A stretch of DNA of 64,000 nt from Henckelia pumila (lineage: Eukaryota; Streptophyta; Magnoliopsida; Lamiales; Gesneriaceae), in assembly GCF_033568475.1 (NCBI RefSeq), contig NW_027331831.1, positions 3,658,001 to 3,722,000 on the forward strand, read 5' to 3'. How positions within the stretch are numbered: position 1 is the stretch's first letter; each line of letters opens with the position of its first letter. The translations under genes were made by a program, and so were the position numbers. Below the pieces are notes generated by a model, which did no database searches, had not been told where the DNA came from, and worked only from the letters and a program-made list of their open reading frames with translations. Below, in pieces: positions 33,822 through 46,851 of the stretch.

Positions 33822-36070
33822 TCATTTTTGGGCCGACACGCTGCGATGCGTGGAGAGTTCTGTAAGCCTGTCTCGAGGAGCACCTGTCAAAAGTTTTGAA
33901 TGTTCAAACAGATAATGAATAAAAGTTGAACTTAACTCGACGCCTGAATATGACTTCACTAGTCAGAATAAACATGACGAGTTCATTTGTGAAGAATATA
34001 GAGGCTAAAGAAGTGAAGTTGATGGAGTCATGGTACATGCGGCCAAGGAAGTTGCCAAGCTAGTGAATTGTATACAAGAATATTTTGAAGTTCGTACAAT
34101 AACTTTTAATAGTACAGATTCCTCTCAATTGCGCCCCTCATTGAACAAACAATGGCTAGAAGGGGGGAATCAGGAATGGGATAGAATACTCATGCAGTAA
34201 ACTATTGTTTTTAGAAGTAACTAACACCACCCATCATCACAATTACTGAATAGGCGTTTCAATGCTTTTAATACAGAACTCCAAAACGATCATTTGAATA
34301 TAAGGTACAACAGCCAAATTACCGATGGAAGTCGAAATGCAGACAGACAAGTGGGATTTCGAATGTTGGTTCAATCTTTGCACCCCAATAAATATAAAAA
34401 AAATTAGTTTAGGTTTTTGCAGTCGTGGAAGTATAATCTTCAAACTCATTGTAAAGAAAGAGTTGTGAGAACTTATATTGCATCCACCATTGTTATGGAG
34501 TCATTTTATGAATTTTAAGACTTGTTATAATCAATATATATTATACAAGACAATCAAAGAATATTTTTTCCCATCAATTTTTCCTGTTTCAGCAGCAGGG
34601 ACAACTAACATCTTATTGCATTCTTTTATTTACTACTTCAGAGAATCGGAGTACATTTGTACACAGTACTACACACAACTTTATGCATGTAAAGTTGTTG
34701 ATTTACCTTGTCTTGAAATCAGGTGAATGCGAGATCGTGGTCCGTCGAACATCCAGCTATCTTCGTCCAGGGACTTGACCTCTTTATTGAGCTTTGCCAT
34801 TAAATCAGACTTTAGAACTGAAAAAAAAAAAAGGAAAACTCTTTCACTTCTTTTGCGTTATCATACCATACATTTAAGAAATAGGCATTTAGACAAACCA
34901 ATTATTGGTGACCGTCCATCAATGTGTTGTTTTTTCGCTAAAATACCCCTCCATCTGGTAATCAGTAATTGATATGGAACATTAATTTAAATGATCTACA
35001 CCATATCACCATCTTTTCCCTCCCTCTGGTAATATGTTGTGGCAGATCAAGTCTGTATTAGTATTCTAATCTCATCATGTATTTTTATATCATAACATAC
35101 TCCTTGATTTATAATGATACAAAACACTAAATTGGAAATTTTAAGAAAATAATTTCTTATCCACAAACTAAATCATGCACACGTCACATGTCCGCAATTC
35201 CGCCAACACTAAAGATTAAGTAGCAGGACAAAAAAAGATCGAAATCACTAATTGTTTTCCACCATCATAAACCTAAAAAATATGCATTGACCAAGGCAAA
35301 GCGTTGTAATGCCAAAGCGGCTATCATAGTTGAAAAGAGACATATTTCATACAAAGTATCCCACTAGACTCACATGCCAAGGTCTACACAGTAAGCATTA
35401 GTCAGCAGCTCTTACAATCTGTCTAATGAACCAAATGGTTTATTTCTTGCATTTTAATCACTATGCCACAATAAGTTATTGATAACCCAAACAATCACAA
35501 TGACACAAAGTCACAAAAAAAAAAAGAAGGGTCAAGGGTGTTTACATTAAAAAAAAATTCTAAAAATTTCCTTGGCATTTGAAGGTTAAAACTTGAACCT
35601 ATTCCAAAATGCTTCCAATGCATTTTCGAGGATTAAACGCTTTAAATTTGCTTCGACAACCAAATGTTGATCCATTGTGACAGCCATGTTTTGAAGTTTC
35701 CAGCTAAAAAACTAAGCCTCAAATTCTATTGTTTTGTGATGAAGAATATCAAAAACGAAGTAACCAAAAAAAAAAAAAAAGTACTACTACCGAGAAAATG
35801 AATAATATACCGCTACCAGTGGTACTAGAACCATCGAGTCGAAGATTCAGTAATTTTTTTTAAAATGAAAAAAAAAAAACAAATTAATGTGGTGGAAGAA
35901 GAATAGAGATGGAGACCTCGAAGAGCCTCATCCTTGCGATCCTGAATCGAAATCAAATCGGTGGGAAAGTGAAAGTCTTCTCCCAACGCCACCCCAACCG
36001 ACGAAGATGATAACGCCATCACTGCCGCGGACCTCGCCGGAGATGACGTCACCGAACTTCCACTGCTCAT
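33822..36070 (-). CDS. SAMBA: SAMBA-like small APC/C regulator, three exons
   Basis: Minus-strand exons 36070-35917, 34817-34707 and 33883-33822 join in frame to 108 aa. The N-terminus is Ser/Ala-rich. A conserved core follows: GEDFHFPTDLISIQDRKDEA at the end of exon 1, LMAKLNKEVKSLDEDSWMF and GPRSRIHLISRQ in exon 2, then a basic tail in exon 3. Splice sites are GT-AG. This pattern matches my memory of the plant-specific SAMBA family, which restrains growth by directing the anaphase-promoting complex to A2-type cyclins; that function is known from Arabidopsis and is transferred by similarity. Introns (1099 and 823 bp) are far longer than the exons, so the gene is easily missed. The splicing model is strong; the family name is less certain. 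Confidence 0.75.
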
Positions 36071-36959
36071 TTTGATCTCACCACGCTCCTGCCCTTCGTT
36101 TTATTCGGGTCGGGTCGCACAGCACGGGAACTACAATAGTTCCGAATTTTTTACCAACTACAATAAAAAAAACCACATTTATATTTATTTTTTGGGTATT
36201 TGGGATCAGTACCTAATATCAAGTGTAAATTAAGAATCAATCCATGTATCATGAATTTTTGTTTGAACTCCCTGATCTCACTTTTTTTCATGGATAAAAA
36301 ATAGTACAAAAAGTTCAATATACGGTATTAATATACAATATTTGAGTACTAATAGTTTCAAATCTAGTACAAAAATTTAAGATTTTGAGTATAACATTTG
36401 AATTACTTTATTACTACCAAAACTTATTATGCATACATATTTATTTACAAAATATTTATATTAAAATATTTGTTCGATCATTTTTTTTTACATATATTAG
36501 TATTTTGAAAATCACAAAAATCAACAATTTTTTTGGTATTAATTTAAAATATTTGAGTACAAAAACATTTAATTTACGTATTGATTTATATATTTTTTAC
36601 ATTAATTATTTCAAATTGAATACAAAATCATGACACAAAAATTGATTTGTGGGCCCAATGAATAGAAACAAACTTTTAATTGATCAGGAAATGCAGAAAA
36701 AGAAAAAACCTGACGAAGACTGAATCATAAGAAATCATGTGATAGGGGATTTTTTAACAATTATTGTTTTTTATATTAAAATATTACTTTTTTAATAAAA
36801 TATTACGTTTTATTTTATATTTATAAATATAAACAGACCAACTCATTTCATTTTCATATAACCACATCACAAAGGATATACTTTTCAAAATATTTTGCAT
36901 TAAAAGTAAAAACAATTTGGATTATTTTGTCTTAAAAGTAAAAACTATTTGGTTTCAAA

Positions 36960-36998
<39 letters not shown>

Positions 36999-37464
36999 AA
37001 TAAAACCATTTGGAGCCGAAGGAAGCATTCCCCAAGAATTTAAACTTACATGAACATCACCTTCTCATGTTTACAAAAGCGTTTCGTGAATTATTCATCC
37101 TCGATTATCCAATTTCACTTCCTACTAAGAACAAAGCTCTATGCATGAGCCATATATATATATAGATGAAAAAAGCCATATTTCACACAAATTTAAAATA
37201 GATGGATTATATCTATGTATACATTAATCGCACACCACCATGAAAACCGATACATAAATGAAATAATTTACAAGACAAAACAAGCCAAGCGAATACCAAT
37301 TTCCGATTCAACCATAAGTTTGTTATAGATGACAGCTCAAGAACCACTACACTTGAAATAGCCACATATGACTTAAATTTGTGTTAAAAGAGTAGTTAAC
37401 CCACAAACACAACTCGTGCTCTTGCGCCATCTTTCTTTCTTAATTCTGCCCACGTAAACCCGGA
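36071..37464. other. Spacer between SAMBA-like and syntaxin genes
   Basis: Upstream region of the minus-strand SAMBA-like gene, then AT-rich DNA with an (AAT)n/(AAAT)n microsatellite at 36958-37005. About 37200-37464 is likely the 3' UTR of the syntaxin gene. No further gene seen. Confidence 0.45.
36958..37005. repeat. (AAT)n/(AAAT)n microsatellite
   Basis: About eleven AAT units are followed by three AAAT units. Confidence 0.9.
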
Positions 37465-40400
37465 CTAGGCTGCGAGTACTACAATCACAATGAGAAGCAC
37501 AATGCCAAAAATCACGAGCAACAAGCAAGTCTGCAAAAACAACAAAATTATAAGTCTCGGCCATTCATCAATGTTCTACTTCTCATAAGACGGTTAAATA
37601 TGACCGTGATATCACTCTTAACATGACAACCGATTTAAACAATGCTCCCTTGATACTAAAGCAACTCATATGACTTGGAGTAAAATAAAACATAAGCAAG
37701 CAACTGAGGTAATGCCAGCGTTACACTCACTGCCTTCCGTCAGAAAATCTAATCCAACATTTGACTTCTAGTTTCACATCAATAGCAAAAGAAAGTGCAA
37801 ATATGAAATTCAGAAATTGAAATCATAAAGTTAGTCATCCCCACAAATAAAGCTTGATACTTCTACAAACGGGTTAAGAGTTTGATTATCCAAAAAGATT
37901 AAAGAATAACTTAAATGGTGCAAAATTTGGATTAATGTTCTGAAAATTATATTTTCATATTTCAGTGGCAACAGAAGAAACAAAGAGTTTTTCCAACAGG
38001 TATAATTTTAAAATTATATCCCAAGTTTTCATACGATTGCAATAAAATAGCAATAGTTTTGGATGCAACAAAGAATGCAACACGGAACTTCAGTCCAAGC
38101 TTGTTGAACTCACCAAAGATGAATTTGACCTCTGGGTCTTGGCTGCTTTGACAAGTTGGGATTTTCCCTGAGAGGTTGCAGCATGAGAACCCTCAATGTT
38201 GGAGCCAATATCATCTAAGGATGTATAACAGATTATAAGTTAAATTTCTTCGATGAAATGTGTAGTCTTAATAATATCTAACACAGCGTAAGCCCTTACC
38301 AATCATAACTCCTTGCTCATGAACAAGCACAGCAAGGTCTTTGAAAATTTCATTTACTTCACCAATTTGTTGTTGTATTTCCTGTATACCCTGTTCTCTT
38401 TCATCTATGATGGCCTCGTTGAATGCGATCTCATTGTCCAGCAGTAAAATATCTTGTCTGCAGCAAAGTAATTTGGAAACTAAGTATGTCAGTTTACAAA
38501 TTTTACAACATTATGCACTATATTAATAAAAAATTTCCCAAAAATAAGAAATTCTGTTGTCGATTACATTGTTATGGGCATCATAAGATGCACATAAATA
38601 CAAAGGGGAACCATTCCTGGCATATGAAGGCATCACAGAATGTTAAATACACCATTTTAAATGTCAATAATTCTGTCGGCAGATACAACCAACCGACTAC
38701 ACTTACAAACACACAAAAGAAAGAAAAGAAAATAGGCACAAAGATAAGAAGGTTGCAAGGATTGTTTTTTAGCTTTAGAAATGGTAATGAGTAATGACAA
38801 ATTGAGATATGGTTTTGCGTTTGGATAGACTAGTGGAAAAAATCCGCTATTCCAATTCTTAAATGAAGAAGCTGAAGCAAAAGTTTTATAATCATATTCC
38901 CTGCTTAAAAGCAATATTTTCTGGCTTTCGGCTTCTATCAGGAGTACATTTTTGTAAAAGCTTCTGCATCCACACACTTGTTTTAAATGCCAATAACATA
39001 ATTCGGAATTTGAATAGTAGTTTATGGTACACAACTACTTAATTTTTTAGAGGTGAAAACTCTGTTTATGAAAAAGACAAAGAAGCAGAACCATATACCT
39101 TTTAGATTCAACAAGAAGAGCTCGCTGTTCCGGACTCTTATCTGAACTTGCATCAATTTCACCAGCCGTGTAGCTGCAGAAGGTAAAAGTTTCAACTCAT
39201 AAGTCATGGCCGAACAACAGAAAATGACAAATAACAGCATATAAATGATTCCTCAGAAGAATAGGGATAAGGGGCTAATAATCACCAAAATTTTAAATAA
39301 GAATCCAACAACTTGGCTAACTGATAGTAGCATATACAGTTAATACTTATTAAATTTTCTAAAATGCTGAAAACAAAGCACGCATCGCTGAGCTACTAAC
39401 TTCACCATAGAGCATCATGTCCCTCTATCGTTAATTACCTAGAAGGAAGCACTGCATGACTGGCAAAAGGAGTATATGCTGTCTCCCTCTCAGCAGCAAG
39501 CCGTTGTGCCTTCTGAAATTCTTTTAATACAGCTTGAAAATCTTTAGCAAGTTTTGCATCTGTAATTTTCTTGCTAGCCTGAAGAAAACAGAATGCAATC
39601 GTTATCACCCTAACAGAGAGTGGGGGCTAATCAATGGTTCAGCAAACAAGGTTGTTCAGAAAATTTATAAAATAAGATAATAAATTGCAAAATTTGATTT
39701 ATCAAGGGAGAGAATTTATGACACGAAAATACTTGGGAGGGTAGGGTACTAAGATAGAATCAAGAATACTGATTTAGATCAAAATGAATAATACAATTAG
39801 GCATGTTTGGCCTTGATTTAAATTAATGTATCTTTCCCTCAACATTAATTGGCATTCAGCCAGACCACTTGTAAATGAGAATTTTAACTTACAATTAGCA
39901 CGTATGCTTTGTATAATTCATTACTTGTTTAACTTATCTATTTGCCCATAGTATTTGTTGATGATTTTAGAAGATGATACAAGTATAACTAATCACATAC
40001 TGAGAAAAAGATTCAGGGTGATGAGCTCACTGATGAGACAGACTTAAAATGTTGATATTTATCAGTTCAAACACTTTGAACAACTGGACAATTAGATAAT
40101 TAATTAGTTCATTTGGCATTTTTTGAATTTTGAAAGCAACACCCAAAAATTCTGGCAATCCAATCATGACAGATGTCAGGCTGGACGATACAGAGAGAAA
40201 TGAACTTCGAAAAAAGCACAAAACAGCTAAGCAAGAAAGAAAACTTACACTGACTTCCACACGATGGTCATTTTCACTTGCTAGCTTAAGCTTATCTGAA
40301 GTATCCTTCACTAACTGACCTATGTGTAGGCGGGTTTTATGCCTGCAATTGAACAAAACAAGCATAAAACTCCAGTAAGTAGATTTCAAAGCAAAAAATG

Positions 40401-40995
40401 TAGAATTCACATAACTACTAGAAAATCACCAATACTCTCAAAAGTATTCAGTATCTCAGTTTGAGCAAACATGTCTATGCGGTGTTCATTAACAAAATAT
40501 TAGTATACTTGTAAACGAATATAAGCAGCTTTCAATATCAGTGCTGACAACAGTTAACTTGTTTATAATCAAGTCATACGCCGATCAGACAAATCAGCAG
40601 AATTTCCAGATAATCAGCTCACGAATGTATATATATAAAAGTATACGATCAGAAACCCAACATCAAACAAAACATCAGAATTGGAATTATTCGCAAACGA
40701 GGAGAATACGTTAAAAAAATCCCAAACAAAAGTCCACCTCATGCTTCAAAATAAACACAACAATTTGTTGATAAGGAATTTATTGGATAAAAAAATGGAC
40801 TAACAGCTTTTCACGGAGCTCGGGCGTGTCCTTGGCAGTACCGAGGGTGTTGACGAGGCGTTGGAAGGTGGAGACAGCGGTGTTGATCTGGAATATTCCA
40901 GAAGCAACGGCCTGCGTCGGATCCTGCTTCCCATTCACGATACCCCTCCTCGTCGACCCCAGCCCCCTGCCCGATTCGAGATCCTGAAAACTCAT
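37465..40995 (-). CDS. SYP22: SYP2-group syntaxin (Qa-SNARE of prevacuole/vacuole), seven exons
   Basis: Minus-strand exons 40995-40805, 40342-40249, 39578-39439, 39173-39099, 38457-38300, 38214-38114 and 37530-37465 join to 274 aa, close to the usual 268-279. The start [11 protein letters not shown] is typical of SYP21/22/23. The Habc bundle spans ~25-125 (STQ-like [39 protein letters not shown]). The SNARE helix (~175-240) includes [20 protein letters not shown] and the zero-layer Gln in [12 protein letters not shown] membrane anchor ends the protein ([20 protein letters not shown]). These syntaxins drive fusion at prevacuolar and vacuolar membranes. All introns are GT-AG. The exact paralogue (21, 22 or 23) is uncertain. 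Confidence 0.93.
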
Positions 40996-41127
40996 CCCTT
41001 CCAAACTATTTTTTTCTTCCGGAAACCCTAAAATCAAAAACCCACAAACCGAATTGAGGAGAGGGGAGGGGAAGAGTCGAGAATGGAAGAAAGGGAAAAA
41101 GAAATCTCGAATCCGGCGAACCAACAA

Positions 41128-42885
41128 CGTTGATGCAAGGCGAGGAATTGAAGGGAAATAGATCGAAATTCAAGGGGGATGGAATGTGGTTGACGATGGA
41201 GAGAAAAGGATCAAATTTTGGTTTAAATTTAAATTTATTTTTATTTTTTTGTTGAAGGAGTCAATCAATGAACCAAAATATTCAAAGTAAAATAAAAATA
41301 AAAGAGGCTGTGATGTGCTATGCGTTGGCAATTGGAAGAAACACGAAGTGGCGTGGCTGCCAGCCGGCGGGCGGGCCCACTCGCCAAAAAGGGCCACATC
41401 ACATGCGCATTGAAAACATATATTTTTTCATTTTTAATAATAAGGTTTTTGTATTTCAACATCGATTGGAAAAATATTTTAAAATTATTGTTTTGATCCC
41501 CAGGTTTTATATATGGTTACGAAGATGACCCCAAATTCAACCTTTAAAAGAAAAAATATGGCCCAAATTAGTGGTCACAACTTTTCAATATTTTTGCAAG
41601 AAACACGATAGTGTTTTGTTATAATTGAGTTTCCACGTTCCTTGGGCTTCCTCCAGCGTCCAAGCGTGGGCCAATTTATGATACTTCAAAACTTGACATG
41701 ATACGATGCGAATAACTCATAATACATCGTACGTGTTAACATCTTTTACTATTTACTAAATTTGAGTACCTTATAAAAATTATTGGTGTTTTGGTTTGTT
41801 TTTCAAATGCCCAAAAATATCTGCCCCTATACACCCACGTTCCTTTTCAACTACTTTATCTCATTAGAATTCCTGCCACAATTTTGAAACTATCTCAAAA
41901 CCCAACATGCTAATTTGCATTTCATTTCAACTTTTCCACCTCCCACATCCTCTACGTTTGAGGAAAAAAAAAGTATAATGTTTGTTCGTTACACATGCAT
42001 TATGTGTGCCCCTACTGCTAGTGTATAGAATATTTAATCATTTTCCTGCATACTTTTTTAGCATATTAGTTGATGTTATCACGTGTTAGTATTACCGGAT
42101 ATCTTTGGGAAAAATCGGTGTTCTAAAAGGCTTGATTAAGCTTCGCTTAAGTTTGAAACTTTCCTAAAACGCTTCGTTTTGGCCAAAAGCGGTAAAAACA
42201 AATTGTAAAGTTGTCATTTAGGTTTCTTAAAATATTTTCATGAATCCTACTCCGTATTTTGTGATGCGGCCATTCAATACTAGAGGCGACTAAAAAACAA
42301 AGGAAATTTTCCGTAGTTGTTGATATTTTAAAAATAATAAGCTTTAGGATTATTTGTTGGAATATGATTTTCTTGTTGCATCGGTAATGAAGGAGTCAGG
42401 ATTTCAGTTCCACCCGAGCTAAAATTTTTTAGCGAAAAATCCAAAAATCATAGAAGCTGAAGCTTGAAAACATCGATTTTTGTAGAAAAACAATAAAATT
42501 TTCCATTAAAAAACCAGAAAAAATACCTCAAAATTAATTACAAAAAGATTAAATATTTCTCAGTGTATATACAAATTTCATCATTTTTTTGTCGATATAC
42601 CTTGTAAAAGTGGGACATTATAATGTCAGAGAACTTTAAAAGATAGAGAGTGAAGAATATCGCACTAAGACAAGGGCAGACATGAAAACAACTCTTTTTT
42701 TTTTACTAGTTTTGAGAACTAAAAAGCGGACTACTTAATTTTTTTAATTGAGCTACTCGGACTAGTATAACATTAGCCTCAAAAATAACACATAAAATTT
42801 CTATTTAAAATTTTTGGGCCACATAAAATTTTTTAAAAAAATTGGCCCACCCGGGCCTGCCTCCGCCCTACTTGCATGAATTGTA
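41128..42885. other. Promoter side of the syntaxin gene and spacer
   Basis: The first few hundred bases upstream of 40995 form the probable 5' UTR and promoter. A GC-richer patch near 41340-41400 is present without a supported ORF. The rest is AT-rich and holds no gene. Confidence 0.4.
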
Positions 42886-43076
42886 TCTATTTTATAATAG
42901 TTGAGAGAAACATAGTAACTGCTATCCTGAGAACATCAACTTTTGTCCGATTTTACCCTCTCATCCTCTTTCTATCCACTATCCCACTAAACTTACCACT
43001 CACCTACCCACAAAAAAAATTCATATAAAAATAAATTTTATTTTACACACGCATGTGCGTGTGCATTTTTTACTAG
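42886..43076 (+). mobile_element. Miniature Helitron-like element (191 bp)
   Basis: It begins TCTATTTTATAATAG directly after a host A and ends ACTAG before a host T. The 3' end has a hairpin with an 8-bp perfect stem (CACACGCA at 43046-43053, TGCGTGTG at 43056-43063) and about ten bases between it and the terminal CTAG. TC start, 3' hairpin, CTRR end and A/T insertion are the Helitron signature. No helicase is encoded. Confidence 0.75.
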
Positions 43077-43139
43077 TTGTATAAGAATTTATCGGGATGT
43101 GTATTTCGTATGGTGTATTGTTTAGCTCTTATTTAACTA

Positions 43140-43620
43140 TTTTTATGTGTAGGGCATGTCATGCACAAATCATTCCAAAGTATGATGAAAAAACGTGCAA
43201 ATCTAACTTTTGACAGGATGTTGTGAGTTTCAATTCTGTCGTTCGTTATAACTTCGTCAGAATGCAATTAACATAAATTTAACCAATGTAACTAAATAAC
43301 GTGATAAATTAATTCTTCAAATGATATAAATACACGATTATATAACTAAAAATTGAAAATAACATTTTCGAAAAAGTCGAAATACGAAATATGAAAACTA
43401 TATGAACTAGATAAAATGCTAAAAATAGAAAGATATAATTGTAACTAAAAAACTAGGGTATTATAAATTGCATAGATTTTATCCGTTTGATTTTTGATGA
43501 TGATTTGTTGATTAATGATTTGTTGATTGCTTATATCCATTTAAATGTTGGTTCCCCGATTTAGTCCCTACAGTAACCGCTTGTCTCCACTAACTAACTG
43601 CAGCTAAACCAACTAACTGC
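43140..43620. repeat. Diverged direct repeat, copy 1
   Basis: Colinear with 44810-45250. Shared landmarks include GTTGTGAGT, AATGTAA-TAAATAAC, AAATGATAT-AATACACGAT, AACTAAAAATTGAAAA and TTGTCTCCACTAACT. Similarity is around three quarters by eye with small gaps. No conserved reading frame is evident. Confidence 0.7.
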
Positions 43621-43629
43621 ATTTAGAGG

Positions 43630-44025
43630 TATTCACGGATCGATTAACCGTTCGAATTGAAATCGAAAATTCGTTTTGAACCGAAAATCGAACCGTTAAT
43701 GCAGTTTGGTTTTTCGAATTTTCGGTTTTTCCTACTGGTTAATCGAATTGAACCGAAAATCGATTTTTTTCATTCTTATTTTAATAACTTTTTTCATTTT
43801 TTAAATCATTTGTTGTATCAATAAAATAAATAATAAAAATATAAAATAATTAAAAATTTTGAATTTCGGTTAAACCGAATTGAAAAATCGAAAAATTTTG
43901 GTTTTTAACCTAACCAAACAGAACCGTTCAATTCGATTCGATTTTCGGTACGAATTTTTTGTTCGATTTTCGGTACGGATTTCGAACGATCGAATTTTCG
44001 GTTCGGTCAAAATACACACCCCTAA
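43630..44025. mobile_element. Probable hAT-like MITE with AACCGAAAATCG motifs
   Basis: The segment starts near TTAGAGGTATTCACGG and ends CAAAATACACACCCC, loosely inverted ends. It is filled with inverted TTTTCGGTT/AACCGAAAA motifs. TAACTGCA occurs on both sides (just before about 43620 and at 44026-44033). The unrelated DNA found at the matching place in the second repeat copy supports an insertion. Boundaries are approximate. Confidence 0.5.
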
Positions 44026-44088
44026 CTGCAGCACTACAACAACTCCACTAATTCGCAACTACTTTAAATGAGTTCATCTCCACACTTC

Positions 44089-44421
44089 TTATTTTCTCTT
44101 GGGTGGTGAAGTGTATTGCTCAGCAGCACTTCTTTTGTTAAAATTAATCAAATGACGATTATCGTCTAATTGATAGTTTTCATTAAATCCTCCAGCATCA
44201 TTCAACTCGTGAACATCACCAAATTCCTTCTCATCAGATACTTTCACAATGTAACTCTCACTCAGTACGATCTTGTCCATTTCCTTCGTCGTGTATCTCA
44301 CACTGCTTAGCATAACTTTGTTCATCTCTTTCATGCATTCCATGTCATTCATCATCATTGAATTCATCTGTTCCATTTCCTTTGTGGCAACAATGTCAAG
44401 ATGTGCGGAATGGACTACCAA
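44089..44421 (-). CDS. Unrecognised 110-aa ORF, doubtful
   Basis: Methionine-rich ORF (EMEQMNSMMMNDMECMKEMN) ending in SPPKRK. It has no recognised domain and no visible signal or membrane segment. It lies between the two diverged repeats near transposon debris, so it may be a fragment of a transposon-associated gene or chance. Confidence 0.2.
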   Translation of the reverse strand: MVVHSAHLDIVATKEMEQMNSMMMNDMECMKEMNKVMLSSVRYTTKEMDKIVLSESYIVKVSDEKEFGDVHELNDAGGFNENYQLDDNRHLINFNKRSAAEQYTSPPKRK

Positions 44422-44809
44422 TGTTTAAAAGAAATTTTCAAATTCACACGTACTTGTACATTATCTTCAACATTTTTCATAAATTTAGTGCACAATTCTT
44501 TCAAATAGTCAACCATGTTCTTTGATTTCTTGAGTAGAAGAGGGCCAAGAAACCCCACATCTCGTATCTAGGAGCATAATCATATGAACCAGAAAAATTA
44601 TAAATATCATATTCTCGATATTCCCATGGGACTGAAACATAATAATCGATTTTGAAATATTATAATATGTATTTACTTCATACATCCAACTATCTCTTAA
44701 ATGCATTTTCTTCTAATTTTTCACAATATTGTTGGAAATATGTAATCGTTACCATCCAACCTGACTCACCAGATGTACCATTTGTTTGGCTCGTATTTTT
44801 GCGTGCGGA

Positions 44810-45250
44810 TGCAGCATGGCAACATGTGATGAAAAAGTGCAAATATCAGATTTTAAATTGGACGTTGTGAGTCCCGATTCGTTCGTCTATTGTAACCTTT
44901 TCGAATTTAGATATAATTAAGTGAAGTTTGACCAATGTAATTAAATAACATGAAAAAATTTATTCAAATGATATGAATACACGATATATGACTAAAAATT
45001 GAAAACAACATTTCTACAACGAAAGAAAAGTCGAAACATAAAATCTGAAAGGCGGAGGAACTAAATGAAATGCTGAAAATGGAACTAGAAAGATAGAACT
45101 AGGACTGAAAAATTAAAACTGTAAATTGCAGATGGTTGATCTGTTTGAGTGTTGACGGTGAGTTGTTGATTGTGTATGTACATTTAAACTCTGGTTCCCC
45201 AAGTCAGTTCCTCTAGTAACTGCTTGTCTCCACTAACTCATAAACTGCAA
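44810..45250. repeat. Diverged direct repeat, copy 2
   Basis: Counterpart of 43140-43620. After the hAT element at 45266-46172 the match resumes: AACAACTCCACCAATTTTAC at about 46182 corresponds to AACAACTCCACTAATTCGC at about 44037. Confidence 0.7.
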
Positions 45251-45265
45251 CACTGATAGCCCTAC

Positions 45266-45484
45266 CAGGGGCGGATCTATAAATTTTAGCAAGGGAGGCC
45301 AGCCGGTCAAACTAAAATATCATATATATATACATATACACATATATATATAATCATCACATAACAAAATGTTAAATATAGTGTTCTCATTTAAATAATA
45401 TTTTTAGATTCAAATTTCACTTATAATTTAACCCTAAGACTTGACATTTTCTCAAAATAATTAATAATAACTTAATTCGGCAAA

Positions 45485-45527
<43 letters not shown>

Positions 45528-46172
45528 ATATAATTCATGAATATTTGTAATAATCTTCTCAGCAAAAAAATAATCTCTTCACTGTAGTTGTCGCGACTAG
45601 GGCTGGGATACCGAGCCAAAATACCGACTTTTCGAGATACCGTACCGAATTTTTTTCGAGATATAGACATTATTTTGGTATATCTAATTTTTTTTCGATA
45701 TCTATACGGTATCAATATGGATTTTTTCCACACCAAAATTTCAGAATTTTGATATCGGTATCGGTATGAATTTTTTTCATACCAATATTTTTGATACGGT
45801 ATACCGAAAACCCACCCCTAGTCGCGACTCGTAAATTAAAATCCAAACTTACAAGTTTTTAAGCTGCCAATTCTTGCTTCAACAATTTGTTTTTAGGATT
45901 AAAAAACTTAAAACTCATTTTTGTTTTGGTTTTAAACTTGGTGATTGAGCTACAATTTTTTAAAGATTATGAACCACAAATTTTCGGGTCACTTTTCACA
46001 CATTAAACGATGAAGATTAATTTAAATTTTTTATCCTCTTTTTATTTCCATTTTGGTTCCTAATTTATGTTCATAATATATAATTTTTTAACTATAAGGG
46101 TATATTATTAATTTTTTAAAAAAAAATCAACGAGGCAGCTGCCCCCCTTGCCCCAATGTGGAGCCGCCCCTG
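45266..46172. mobile_element. hAT-like non-autonomous element with CAGGGGCGG ends
   Basis: The left end CAGGGGCGGATC and right end GAGCCGCCCCTG are inverted repeats of the CAGGGGCGG type common in plant hAT elements. The flanks AGCCCTAC and AGCCCCTG form a weak 8-bp duplication. It is 907 bp including the nested element at 45598-45820 and a (TA)n run at 45488-45525. The matching position in the first repeat copy lacks it. No transposase is seen. Confidence 0.7.
45598..45820. mobile_element. hAT-like MITE nested in the previous element
   Basis: 223 bp, from TAGGGCTGGGATACCG to CCCACCCCTA. The exact 8-bp duplication GTCGCGAC lies at 45590-45597 and 45821-45828 and is itself a palindrome. The interior is rich in GGTAT/ATACC inverted motifs and no ORF is present. 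Confidence 0.88.
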
Positions 46173-46180
46173 AGCCCCTG

Positions 46181-46851
46181 TAACAACTCCACCAATTTTA
46201 CAGTTTCTTTGACCTGGTTTTATTATCCATACATATATATGCTTTGTTCCTCGGGTTGGTTTATCGACTATCCAATTCGTTTGACCAACTCTTTGTGGTT
46301 CCCAACTTCCCGTAGTTTTCTTAAACCTTAATTCCCATCATTTACATCCTCCATAGATCGAATGATAAATTAATAAGTCATATTAATTTATAGCTCAAAC
46401 AACAGCATTATTAAGCACAAAAACTCCAATGAAATTGTCTCACTGATTAATTTTGTGAGACGGATCTCATATTTCATCCGAATCATTAAAAATAGTTTTT
46501 TTTTTCAAAATGTTATTTGTCATTCTATATATAGATCACATCGACCCATATCTATCTTTATTTTATATTATGGTAGTGTTTGAGATTTTTTCTATGAAAC
46601 ACTTATCAGTTTTTGCGTATACGAGATATTAAAAATTTTCAAATATCACGAGATATTTTTAATAAAAAAAAGGCTCACTGCACTTAATACGTGCATATAC
46701 ATAATTTTTTATTTATGCCAATTAATTTTTATTTTATTTTTAGGATCGACACGATGAATTAAACATTCAAAAGAGTAAATAAAAAAAATATTTAGTACTT
46801 AAAATCTTTTTAAAAACATATCAGATATGATGCCAATAATAAATTAATAAT
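46181..46851. other. AT-rich spacer before the nested retrotransposons
   Basis: No gene or clear element seen apart from the tail of the diverged repeat. Confidence 0.5.
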
